Source: Arachis hypogaea (Eukaryota; Streptophyta; Magnoliopsida; Fabales; Fabaceae). Taken from it: a DNA stretch of 64,000 nucleotides. The stretch covers positions 89,934,745-89,998,744 of the forward strand of contig NC_092053.1 in assembly GCF_003086295.3 (NCBI RefSeq), read 5' to 3'. Numbering within the stretch: position 1 is the stretch's first letter; each line of letters opens with the position of its first letter. Positions 55,428-64,000 of the stretch are shown piece by piece. A program made the translations under genes and the position numbers. The notes beneath the pieces are model-generated. The model ran no database searches. It was not told where the DNA came from and worked only from the letters and a program-made list of their open reading frames with translations.

Positions 55428-56150
55428 CCCAATTGATTGAAAATTTTTTTAGAACTTGCGTGAATTATACATATTGTGGAACATGATTTTTGAGCTAAGA
55501 ACACAAGCATGTGAGTTTTGAGCCTAATTGTGTGGTTGCATCATATATAACCACTTATCTTCATTCTTGTGTGCATTATTCTATTCCTATGATTGTAATC
55601 TTTGATTTGTTTGATTCTTTATGTCCATTACTTTATGTATACATGTATTTATATGATTGAGGCCATTGTTCAAATAGCTCACTACCCAAATAGCCTACCT
55701 TTTATCTTTCATTGTTAGCCAATTTGAGCCTATGCTTAACCCACTTATTCTTAATTGAAGCACATTACAAGCCTAAGTGAAAATTAATAAATGTCCCCTG
55801 TTTGAATCTTTGATTAGCTTAGGCTAGTGGGAGTGTTTATCATTTGATTTGGGAGAGTTGGGAACATTGGATAGAGATAAAAGTATATTTTGTATTTGTA
55901 TTGAGAATCTTGGGAATTGGGTACACACTCATGTATTAATCATGTGTAAACCATATGCATTGATGTTCATGTATATATTTTAGTAAATAAATAAATAAAT
56001 AAATAAATTGCAATAAAAAAGGGACAAAAATGCCACAAGGTGAAGTTCAATAATAATCAATGCATATGTGTGGTGAACAAAAGAGAATGCATGAGTGTGT
56101 GAAAAAGTGAAGAATGGATAGCTAGGTTTGTTTAGAATTGTATAGGTTGT
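55428..56150 (+). other. A1 3' region, second piece
   Basis: It resumes A1 after A2 and matches A2 52500-53280 at many words. It includes a (TAAA)n microsatellite at about 55983-56008. No ORF. S2 interrupts it at 56150/56151. Confidence 0.75.
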
Positions 56151-57874
56151 TGGAGCACGAAATTACAATCACACTTTTGCAATTCTGCACAACTAACCAG
56201 CAAGTGCACTGGATCGTCCAAGTAATACCTTACGTGAGTAAGGGTCGATCCCACGGAGATTGTCGGCTTGAAGCAAGCTATGGTCATCTTGTAAATCTCA
56301 GTCAAGCGGATTCAAATGGTCATGAGTTTTAATAATTAAAAGACAAAGGAAACATAAAATAAAGATAGAAGTACTTATGTAATTCATTGGTAGGAGTTTC
56401 AGATAAGCGTATGAAGATGCTTTGTTCCTTCTGAATCTCTGCTTTCCTATTTCCTTCATCCAATCATGCGTACTCCTTTCCATGGCAAGCTGTATGTTCG
56501 GAGATCACCATTGTCAATGGCTACCATCTGTCTTCTTAGTGAAAATGGTCCTCTACGCTTGCTGTATGGCTAATCAACTGTTAAATTTCTCGTCTCGGAT
56601 GAAAAATACCAGGCACAGCTACCGCATGGCTAATCAGCTATCGGTTCTTGATCGTGTCGGAATAGGATACATTTACCCTTTTGCGCACTGTAACTGCGCC
56701 CCACAGTCGTGAGTTTGAAGCTCCTTCACAGTCGTCCCATCCCGGATCCTACTCGGAATATCACAGACAAGGTTTAGACTTTTCGGATCTCAGGAATGCT
56801 GTCTATTGCTTCTAGCCTATACCACAAAGATTCTAATCTCAGATTCAGATGCTCTGTTGTCAGGAAAGACAATGTGAATCATTGAATAGAGATCTAAGAG
56901 ATATGCATTCAAGCTTGTTTTCATGTAGAATGGAAGTGTTTGTCAGGCACGCGTTCATAGGTGAGAATGGTGATGAGTGTCAGTTGATCATCACATTCAT
57001 CATGTTGAAGGGCGAATGGATATCTTAGAACAAGAATAAGCTCGAATTGAATAGAAAACAGTAGTAATTGCATTGATTCATGAGGAACAGCAGAGCTCCA
57101 CACCTTAATCTATGATGTGTAGAAACTCCACCGTTGAAAATACATAAGAACAAGGTCTAGACATGGCCGAATGGCCAGCCTTCCCAAATATGAAATGAAG
57201 CTCTCTAAAAGATGATCAAAAGATCAAAAGATGATCCAAAGATTTCAAATACAATAGTAGAATGTCCTATTTATAATGAACTAGTAGCCTAGGGTTTACA
57301 GAAATAAGCAAATGATGCAAAAATCCACTTATGGGGCCCACTTGGTGTGTGCTTGGGCTGAGCATTGAAGCTTTCACGTGCATAGGCTATTCTTGGAGTT
57401 AAACGCCAGCTTTGGTGCCAGTTTGGGCGTTTAACTCTAATTCTGGTGCCAGTTTGGGCGTTTTACGTCAGAATTCCTTGGGCTGACTTTGAACGCCAGT
57501 TTGGGCCATCAAATCTCAAGTAAAGTATGGACTATTATATATTTCTAGAAAGCCCAGGATGTCTACTTTCCAACACAATTAAGAGCGCGCCGATTGGGTT
57601 TCTGCAGCTCTAGAAAATTCACTTCGAGTGCAGGGAGGTTAGAATCCAACAGCATCTGCAGTTCTTTTTCAGCCTCTGAATCAGATTTTTGCTCAGGTTC
57701 CTAAATTTAAGCCAGAAAATACCTAAAATCATAGAAAAACACACAAACTCATAGTAAAATCTAGAAATATGATTTTTATTTAAAAAATAATAATTATATA
57801 CTAAAAACTAACTAAATCATACTAAAAACTACCTAAAAACAATGCTAAAAAGCGTATAAATTATCCGCTCATCA
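56151..57874 (-). repeat. S2: solo LTR, B-type
   Basis: A single LTR of 1724 bp: on the plus strand TGGAGCACGAAATTAC to CCGCTCATCA, flanked by GTTGT (56146-56150 and 57875-57879). It carries palindrome words near 57390-57510 and the LTR module near 57530-57615. There is no internal sequence on either side. Confidence 0.95.
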
Positions 57875-57879
57875 GTTGT

Positions 57880-58247
57880 CATAGGTTAGGTGAGAAGTTT
57901 AAGTTAATCAAAGATTCAAATTTCAAGCTCACTTGACTATATGCACCCTACCTTGACCCTAGCCCCATTACATCCTATGGGAAAGTCCTCATGATATCTG
58001 TATGCATGCATAAAGTAATTGTTGATTGTTAGATGAAAAACAAATTTTGGAAAGCATGATTAGGGGAGAATTGAGTGAATCAACCCTATACAATTTGAGT
58101 GCCTAGAGCGGATACGCATCCGGTGAGGGTTCGACCGCTCAATTACATGTTTGCACCCATGATTATCTTTTCTTGCAAGTTTGTAAAATCTTTCAATGAT
58201 TCAATTCAATTGTGGGTTGATTTGATTGCTATTGCCTTAGCCCTTGT
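57880..58247 (+). other. A1 3' region, last piece, ending at a breakpoint
   Basis: It matches A2 53285-53690 (GGTTAGGTGAGAAGTTTAAGTTAATCAAAGATTCAAAT type words, the GGTGAGGGTTCGA region). The match ends near GCCCTTGTGC at 58247. A2 continues another ~150 bp to its PPT and LTR, which A1 lacks. Confidence 0.75.
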
Positions 58248-58872
58248 GCTTGACACCTTCACACCACAAGTACATGGTTAGGGACAGCTTGGTTTAGCCG
58301 CTTAGGCCAGGATTTTATTCCTTTAGGCCCTCCTATCCGTTATTGCTCAAAGCCTTGGATCCTTTTTACCCTTGCCTTTTGGTTCAAATGGTTATTGGCT
58401 TTTTCTGCTTACTTTTTCTTTTTCTTTTTCTCTCTTCTTTTTTTTTCGCATATAAAATTTTTTTTCTATTCACTGCTTTTTCTTGCTTCAAGATTCAATT
58501 TTATGATTTTTCAGATTATCAATAACATTTCTCCTTTTACATTATTCTTTCAAGAGCCAACAAATTTAACATTCATAAACTTCACTATAAAAAATATGCA
58601 CTGTTCAAGCATTCATTCAGAAAATAAAAAGTATTGCCACCACATCAAAATAATTAAACTATTTTAAAATTTGAAATTCATGTACTTCTTTTTCTTTTTT
58701 AGAAAACATTTTTTTCATTTAAGAGAGGTGAAGGATTCATAGGTCATTCATAACTTTAAAGTATAGGCACTAGACATTAATGATCATGTAATGAAGATGC
58801 CAACATAGATAGCACATAAAGCATAAAAAAAATAGAAAGATAAGAACAAGGGAATCAAAGAACGGGTCCACC

Positions 58873-60030
58873 TTAGTGATGGCGGCTAGTTCTTCCTCTT
58901 GAAGATCCAATGGAACGCTTGAGCTCCTCTATGTCTCTTCCTTGCCTTTGTTGCTCTTCCCTCATGGCTATTTGATCCTCTCTAATTTCATGGAGAATAA
59001 TGGAGTGCTCTTGGTGCTCCATCTTTAGTTGCTCCATATTGGAACTCAAATCTCCCAACGAGGTGTTGAGTTGCTCCCAATAGTTGTGTGGAGAAAAATG
59101 CATCCCTTGAGGCATCTCAGGGATTTCTTGATGAGGGACTTCCTCATGCTCTTGTTGAGGTCCATAAGTGGGCTCTCTTATTTTCTCCATCCTCTTTTTA
59201 GTGATGGGCTTGTCCTTTTCAATGAGGGTGTCTTCTCCTATGACAACTCCAGCTAAATTGCATAGGTGACAGATGAGGTGAGGGAAGGCTAACCTTGCCA
59301 AAGTGGAGGTTTTGTCAGCCACTTTGTAGAGTTCTAGAGATATGACCTCATGAACTTCTACTTCCTCTCTAATCATGATGCTCTGGATCATGATAGCCCG
59401 ATCTATAGTCACTTCGGATCGGTTGCTAGTAAGAATGATGGAGCGTTGGATGAATTCTAACCATCCTCTAGCCACGGGTTTAAGGTCATGCCTTCTCAAT
59501 TGAACCAGCTTGCCTTTGGAGTCTCGTTTCCACTGAGCTCCTTCCACACATATGTCCATGAGGACTTGGTCCAACCTTTGATCAAAGTCGACCCTTTTAG
59601 TGTAGGGGCGTGCATCTCCTTGCATCATTGGTAAGTTGAATGCTAACCTTACATTTTCCAGACTGAAATCTAAGTATTTCCTCCGAACCATTGTAAGCTA
59701 ATTCTTTGGGTTCGAGTTCACACTTTGATCATGGTGTTTGGTGACTCATGCATTAGCATAGAACTCTTGAACCATTAAGATTCCGACTTGTTGAATGGGG
59801 TTGGTGAGAACTTCCCAACCTCTTTTTCGAATCTCATATCAGATCTCCGGATACTCATTCCTTTTGAGCATGAAAGGGACCTCAGGGATCACCTTCTTCT
59901 TGGCCACAACTTCATAGAAGTTGTCTTGATGAACCTTTGAGATGAATCTCTCCATCTCCCATGACTCAGAGGTGGAAACTTTTGCCTTCCTTTTCCTCTT
60001 TCTAGAGGTTTCTCCGGCCTTAGGTGCCAT
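58873..60030 (-). pseudogene. B3 ORF2 (putative plant transposon protein) pseudogene
   Basis: It starts at ATG 60030 (MAPKAGETSRKRKRKAK). The frame is colinear to the end at 58873, with three in-frame stops (59839-59841 and two between there and 59692). After the last stop, 272 codons are open, with SLENVRLAFNLP, RHDLKPVARGWLEFIQRSI, NRSEVTIDRAIM and the coiled-coil end MEHQEHSIILHEIREDQIAMREE. It is the fullest B-type ORF2 here and the reference for the B1 and B2 remnants. Confidence 0.88.
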
Positions 60031-60068
60031 AAATGGTTATGGAAAAATAAAAAGCAACGCTTTTACCA

Positions 60069-60104
60069 TACCAAACTTAGAAGGTTTGCTCGTCCTTGAG
60101 CAAA
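60069..60104 (-). promoter_or_regulatory. B3 hairpin H2 and PPT-like word upstream of ORF2
   Basis: On the minus strand: stem TTTGCTC/GAGCAAA with loop AAGGAC (60104-60085), then CTAAGTTTGGTA (to 60069), 38 nt before the ORF2 ATG at 60030. The last pairs are C-G instead of the T-A/G-C of the B1 copy, with the pairing kept. Confidence 0.75.
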
Positions 60105-60504
60105 AGAAGAAAGAAGGGAGTAGAAGAAGAAGAAAATGGAGGAGATGGAGAGGTGTGAGTGGTTCAGCCAATGGGGGGGAAGAAGTGTTTATGATGTGTG
60201 AAAATGAAGGAGGGATGATGGGTTTATATAGGAGTGGAAAGAGGGGTAGGGTTTGTGTATTAGGGGTTGGGTTTGAGAGGGAAAGGATTTGAATTTGAAT
60301 TGTGAGGTGGGTGGGGTTTTTGTGAAAGAGTGGGTGGAGGTGATTGGTGAAGAGGTGATAGGAAAGATAAATGGAGGTGATTGGTGAGGGGTATTTGGGG
60401 ACGGGTGTTATGGGAAGGTGTGAAGAAGAGAGAGAGAGAGTTGAGATAGGTGGGGATCCTGTGGGGTCCACAGATCTTGAGGTGTCAAAGATTTCTCATT
60501 CCTG

Positions 60505-60760
60505 CACTATTTTGGCGTGTAAACTCCCCTTTGAGTGCCAATCCTGGCGTTAAACGCCAGGTTGCTGCCCATTTTTGGCGTTTAACACCAGCTTTTCTTC
60601 CCTTTCTGGCGTTAAACGCCAACTTTTTTTCCCTTTCTGGCGTTTAAACGCCAGTCTGGTGCCCTTTTCTGGCGTTAAACACCCAGAATGGTGCCAGACT
60701 GGGCGTTTAACGCCCATTCTGCTACCCTTACTGGCGTTTAAACGCCAGTAAGCTCATCCT
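60505..60760 (-). repeat. B3 palindrome array before ORF2
   Basis: About eight words of the CTGGCGTTAAACGCCAG family, several perfect palindromes, lie at 15-25 bp spacing. Same site as in B1 and B2. Confidence 0.88.
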
Positions 60761-60888
60761 CCAGGGTGTGCCATTTTCAATGCTGTTTTTGATTTTAGCT
60801 TTTGTTTTTGTGACTCCACATGATCATCATCCTAAAGAAAACATAAAATAACAATGGAAAATAGAAATTTAACATATTTAAGTAAAAA

Positions 60889-60904
60889 TTGGGTTGCCTC
60901 CCAA
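60889..60904 (-). promoter_or_regulatory. B3 hairpin H1 after the protease stop
   Basis: On the minus strand: stem TTGGG/CCCAA with loop AGGCAA, 39 nt after the stop at 60944. It is preceded by AAGCACTT, one change from AAGCGCTT. Confidence 0.75.
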
Positions 60905-60943
60905 CAAGTGCTTCTTTAATGTCAATAGCTTGATAGTGGGCTC

Positions 60944-63234
60944 TTATGGAGCCTCACAGATACTCAGAGCATGATGATGGCCTCCCAACACCAAACTTAG
61001 AGTTTGAATGTGGGGCTCTGTTTGACTCTGCATTGAGAGAAGCTTGTCATGCTTCTTCTCCATGTGTACAGAAGGAGATTCTTTAGCTTTAAACACAAGG
61101 TAGTCCTCATTCACTTGAAGGACCAACTCTCCTCTGTCAACATCAATCACAACTTTTGCTGTGGCTAGGAAGGGTCTGCCAAGGATGATGGATTCATCCT
61201 TATTCTTTCCAGTGTCCAGGATTATGAAGTCAGCAAGGATGTAAAGGCCCTCAACCTTCACTAAAAGATCCTCTACAAGTCGATAAGCCTGTTTTATGGA
61301 TTTGTCTGCCATCTCTAGTGAGATTCTTACAGCTTGCACCTCAAGGATCCCTAGTTTCTCTATTACAGAGAGGGGCATGAGGTTTATACTTGACCCTAGG
61401 TCACACAAAGCCTTCTCAAAGGTCATGGTGCCTATGGTACAAGGTATTAAGAATTTTTCGGGATCCAGTTTCTTCTGAGGTAATGTCTGCCTAATCAAGT
61501 CATTCAGTTCATTGGTGAGCAAGGGGGGTTCATCCTCCCGAGTCTCATTACCAATTAACTTGGCATTCAGCTTCATGATTGCTCCCAGGTACTTAGCAAC
61601 TTGCTCTTCATTAATATCTTCATCCTCTTCAGAGGAAGAACACTCACCAGAGCTCATGAATGGCAGAAGTAGGTTCAATGGAATCTTTATGGTCTCTGTA
61701 TGAGCCTCAGATTCCCTTGGTTCCTCAAAGGAGAACTTCTTTTCGTTCAGAGGACATCCCATGAGGTTTTTCTCACTGGAATCACGTCCTCCTTACTCTC
61801 TCCAGGTTCGGCCATGTTAGTCATGGTTATAGCCTTGCACTCTCTCTTGGGATTTTCTTCTGTATTGCTTGGGAGAGTGCTAGGAGGAGTTTCAGTAATT
61901 CTCTTACTCAACTGACCCACTTGTGCCTCCAAATTTCTAATGGTGGATCTTGTTTCATTCATGAAATTTAGTGTGGTCTTAGATAGATCAGAGACTATGG
62001 TTGCTAAGCCAGAACGACTCTGCTCAGAGTTCTCTATTTGCTGCTGAGAAGATGATGGAAAAGGTTTGCTATTGCTAAACCTATTTCTTCCACCATTATT
62101 GTTGTTGAAGCCTTGTTGAGGCTTCTGTTAGTCCTTCCATGAGAGATTTGGATAATTTTTCCATGAAGGATTATAGGTGTTTCCATAGGATTCTCCCATG
62201 TAATTCACCTCTTCCATTGCAGGGTTCTCAGGATCATAAGTTTCTTCTTCAAAAGATGCTTCTTTATTACTGCTGGATGCAGCTTGCAATCTAGTCAGAT
62301 TCTGAGAAATCATATTGACTTACTGAGTCAATAATTTGTTCTGAGCCAATATGACATTCAGAGTATCAATCTCAAGAACTCCTTTCTTCTGAGTTGTCCC
62401 ATTGTTCACAGAATTTCTTTTAGAAGTGTACATGAACTGGTTATTTGCAACTATTTCAATGAGTTCCTGGGCTTCTACAGGCGTTTTCTTCAGATGAATA
62501 GATTTGTCTGCAGAATGGTCCAATGACATCTTGGATAACTCAGACAGACCTTCATAGAAGATACCTATGATGCTCCATTCTGAAAGCATGTCAGAAGGAC
62601 ACCTTTTGATTAATTGCTTGTATCTTTCCCAAGCTTCATAGAGGGATTCACCTTTCTTCTGCTTGAAGGTTTGAACTTCCACTCTAAGCTTACTCATCTT
62701 TTGAGGTGGAAAGAATTCAGCTAAGAAGGCATTGACTAGCTTTTCCCAAGAGTTCAGGCTGTCTTTAGGTTGTGAGTTTAACCATATACTAGCTCTGTCT
62801 CTTACAGCAAAAGGGAAAAGCATAATTCTGTAGACCTCGAGATCAAATCCATTGGTCTTAACAGTGTCACAGATTTGCAAAAATTCAGCCAAAAACTGAT
62901 GAGGATCTTCTAATAGAAGTCCATGAAACTTGCAATTCTGTTGCATCAGAGAGACTAATTGAGGCTTAAGCTCAAAGTTGTTTGCTCCAATGGCAGGAAT
63001 AGAGATGCTTCTCCCATAGAAGTCGGGAGTAGGTGCTGTAAAGTCACCAAGAACCTTCCTTGCATTGTTGGCATTGTTGTTATTTTCGGCTGCCTTGTCT
63101 TTTTCTTTTTCGAAAATTTTTGTTAGGTCCTCTCCAAAGAGTTGTGCTTTAGCTTCTCTTAGCTTCCTCTTCAAGGTCCTTTCAGGTTCAGGATCAGCTT
63201 CAACAAGAATGCCTTTGTCCTTGTTCCTGCTCAT
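60944..63234 (-). pseudogene. B3 gag-protease pseudogene
   Basis: It starts at ATG 63234 (MSRNKDKGILVEADPEPERTLKRK) and is open for 304 codons through the gag core. In-frame stops follow at 62320-62322 and 62128-62130 (just after NTYNPSWKNYPNLSWKD), then a frameshift at about 61750. The last 272 codons are open, with CDLGSSINLMP and ILGRPFLATAKVVIDV of the protease. It ends without RT. Close in sequence to B2 and F0. Confidence 0.93.
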
Positions 63235-64000
63235 ATGAAAGAGAAGAGAACAAGAAAGTATGAAATTCTCTATGTCACAGTATAGAGATTCCTTGAGGTG
63301 TTAGAAGAATACAGGAATAGAGGGATGAGGTAATTAGATAAGAATTCAAACATATGAAGAAAGAGAGAGAGTCCGAATTGCTAATTGAGGAGGAGTGTTA
63401 GTCCTTAAATAGAAGGAGGTGAGAAGGGGGGGAAAATTTTTCGAAAACAAATTTTTAAATAAAACTAAAAATTTTAAAATAATTAAAAAGAATTTTGAAA
63501 AAGTGGTTGATGGTTTTTCGAAAATTAAAAGTGAGAAAGTGGTTAAGTGATTTTGAAGAAGATTTTGAAATTAGTAATAAAAAAGATATGATTGAAATTT
63601 ATTTTGAAGAAGATGTGATTGAGAAGATATGATTGAGAAGATATGATTGAAAAAAAATTTAAAAAGATTTTAAATTTTTTTTAAAATTAATGACTTGGCT
63701 AACAAGAAATTTAAAAGATATGATTCTAAAATTCAAATATTGAACCTTTCTTAACAAGGAAGTAACAAACTTGAAATTTTTGAATTAAATTATTAGTTGG
63801 TAGCAAGGATTTTTGAAAATAGTGAAAGAAAAATGGAAAAAGGTTTGATTTTGAAAAAGATATGATTGAAAAAGATATGATTTGAAAAAGATTTGATTTT
63901 GAAAAATTATGAAGATTTGAATTAAAAACTAACTTACCTCCCTTGTGTTGTCCTGGCGTTAAATGCCCAGAATGGTATCCATTCTGGCGTTTAACGCCCA
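63235..64000 (-). other. B3 5' leader
   Basis: An A-rich (plus strand) untranslated leader with TTTTCGAAAA and GATATGATT words. From 63953 to the window end two palindrome words (CTGGCGTTAAATGCCC and CTGGCGTTTAACGCC) appear, a place where B2 has none. The 5' LTR is not reached. Confidence 0.7.

Larger units (their letters stand above)
4382..58247 (+). mobile_element. A1: family-A retrotransposon, heavily nested, 3' LTR lost
   Basis: A1 can be followed through its insertions. Its pieces are the 5' LTR (4382-5982), ORF1 first part (to 7739), ORF1 second part (41174-41409), spacer, ORF2 (44041-44366 and 45898-46895), 3' region (46979-47337, 55428-56150, 57880-58247). Each interruption is bounded by a 5-bp target duplication. 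The order matches the complete element A2. It has no gag, protease, RT or integrase that I recognise, so it was non-autonomous. At 58248 the sequence switches to B3, and the A1 3' LTR is absent. Confidence 0.85.
58248..64000 (-). mobile_element. B3: B-type non-autonomous retrotransposon, 3' LTR missing
   Basis: On the minus strand: gag-protease (63234-60944), hairpin H1, palindrome array, H2 hairpin, ORF2 (60030-58873), and 3' block. It enters at 58248 in the middle of the 3' untranslated block (TTGACACCTTCACACCAC), without its PPT and 3' LTR. The 5' LTR and PBS lie beyond the window end. It has no RT or integrase. Confidence 0.9.

Overview
This window is repeat DNA from a plant nuclear genome, most likely a legume and probably peanut (Arachis). 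I base that on the gag and LTR 'words' (for example the QQNCKFHGLPSEDP-type gag and LTRs starting TGATGAGCGGATA), which I recognise from peanut repeats, not on a search. Nearly everything from about position 1042 to the end is nested LTR retrotransposons of the Ty3/Gypsy Athila-type lineage. Their primer-binding sites all match the 3' end of plant tRNA-Asp. Only the first ~1 kb could be host sequence; it holds one weak exon-like ORF.

Layout, with working names. F0 (1042-4381, +) is a truncated gag-protease fragment of a B-type element. A1 (4382-58247, +) is a family-A element that interrupts F0; its ORF1 is split by B1 and its ORF2 by a solo LTR. B1 (7740-41168, +) sits in A1 ORF1 with TSD GTGCT and is the only element with RT, RNase H and integrase, all decayed. 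C1 (15961-27398, -) sits in B1 with TSD ATGTT; it has near-identical 2332-bp LTRs and two intact ORFs but no RT or integrase core. B2 (28565-38378, -) also sits in B1 with TSD AGCAA and lacks pol. S1 (44367-45892, +, TSD TGGGT) is a solo LTR in A1 ORF2. A2 (47338-55422, +, TSD CCACC) is a complete family-A element with an intact ORF1 of unknown function and no RT. S2 (56151-57874, -, TSD GTTGT) is another solo LTR. B3 (58248-64000, -) is a B-type element that begins at an abrupt junction inside A1 and runs off the window.

How the parts work together. The elements share one plan: tRNA-Asp PBS, ORF1 (gag-protease, or in family A a protein of unknown function), a short post-ORF1 hairpin, a palindrome- or CpG-rich spacer, ORF2 (env-position 'putative plant transposon protein' type), a hairpin plus PPT, and the 3' LTR. 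Only B1 carries pol, so the others look like non-autonomous partners copied in trans. This resembles the autonomous/non-autonomous FIDEL/Feral partnership described in peanut; I cannot confirm identity with those families.

The most interesting signal is a set of cis structures conserved across otherwise different elements. H1 is a stem-loop with loop AGRCAM, 39-50 nt after the ORF1 stop in six elements, with stems that change in a compensated way. H2 is a stem-loop with an AGGAC-type loop just upstream of the PPT, and again 35-40 nt before the ORF2 start; its stems also covary. PPT words are repeated inside the elements, and each family has amplified its own palindrome. These look like recognition signals for packaging, plus-strand priming or ORF2 expression; that function is inference.
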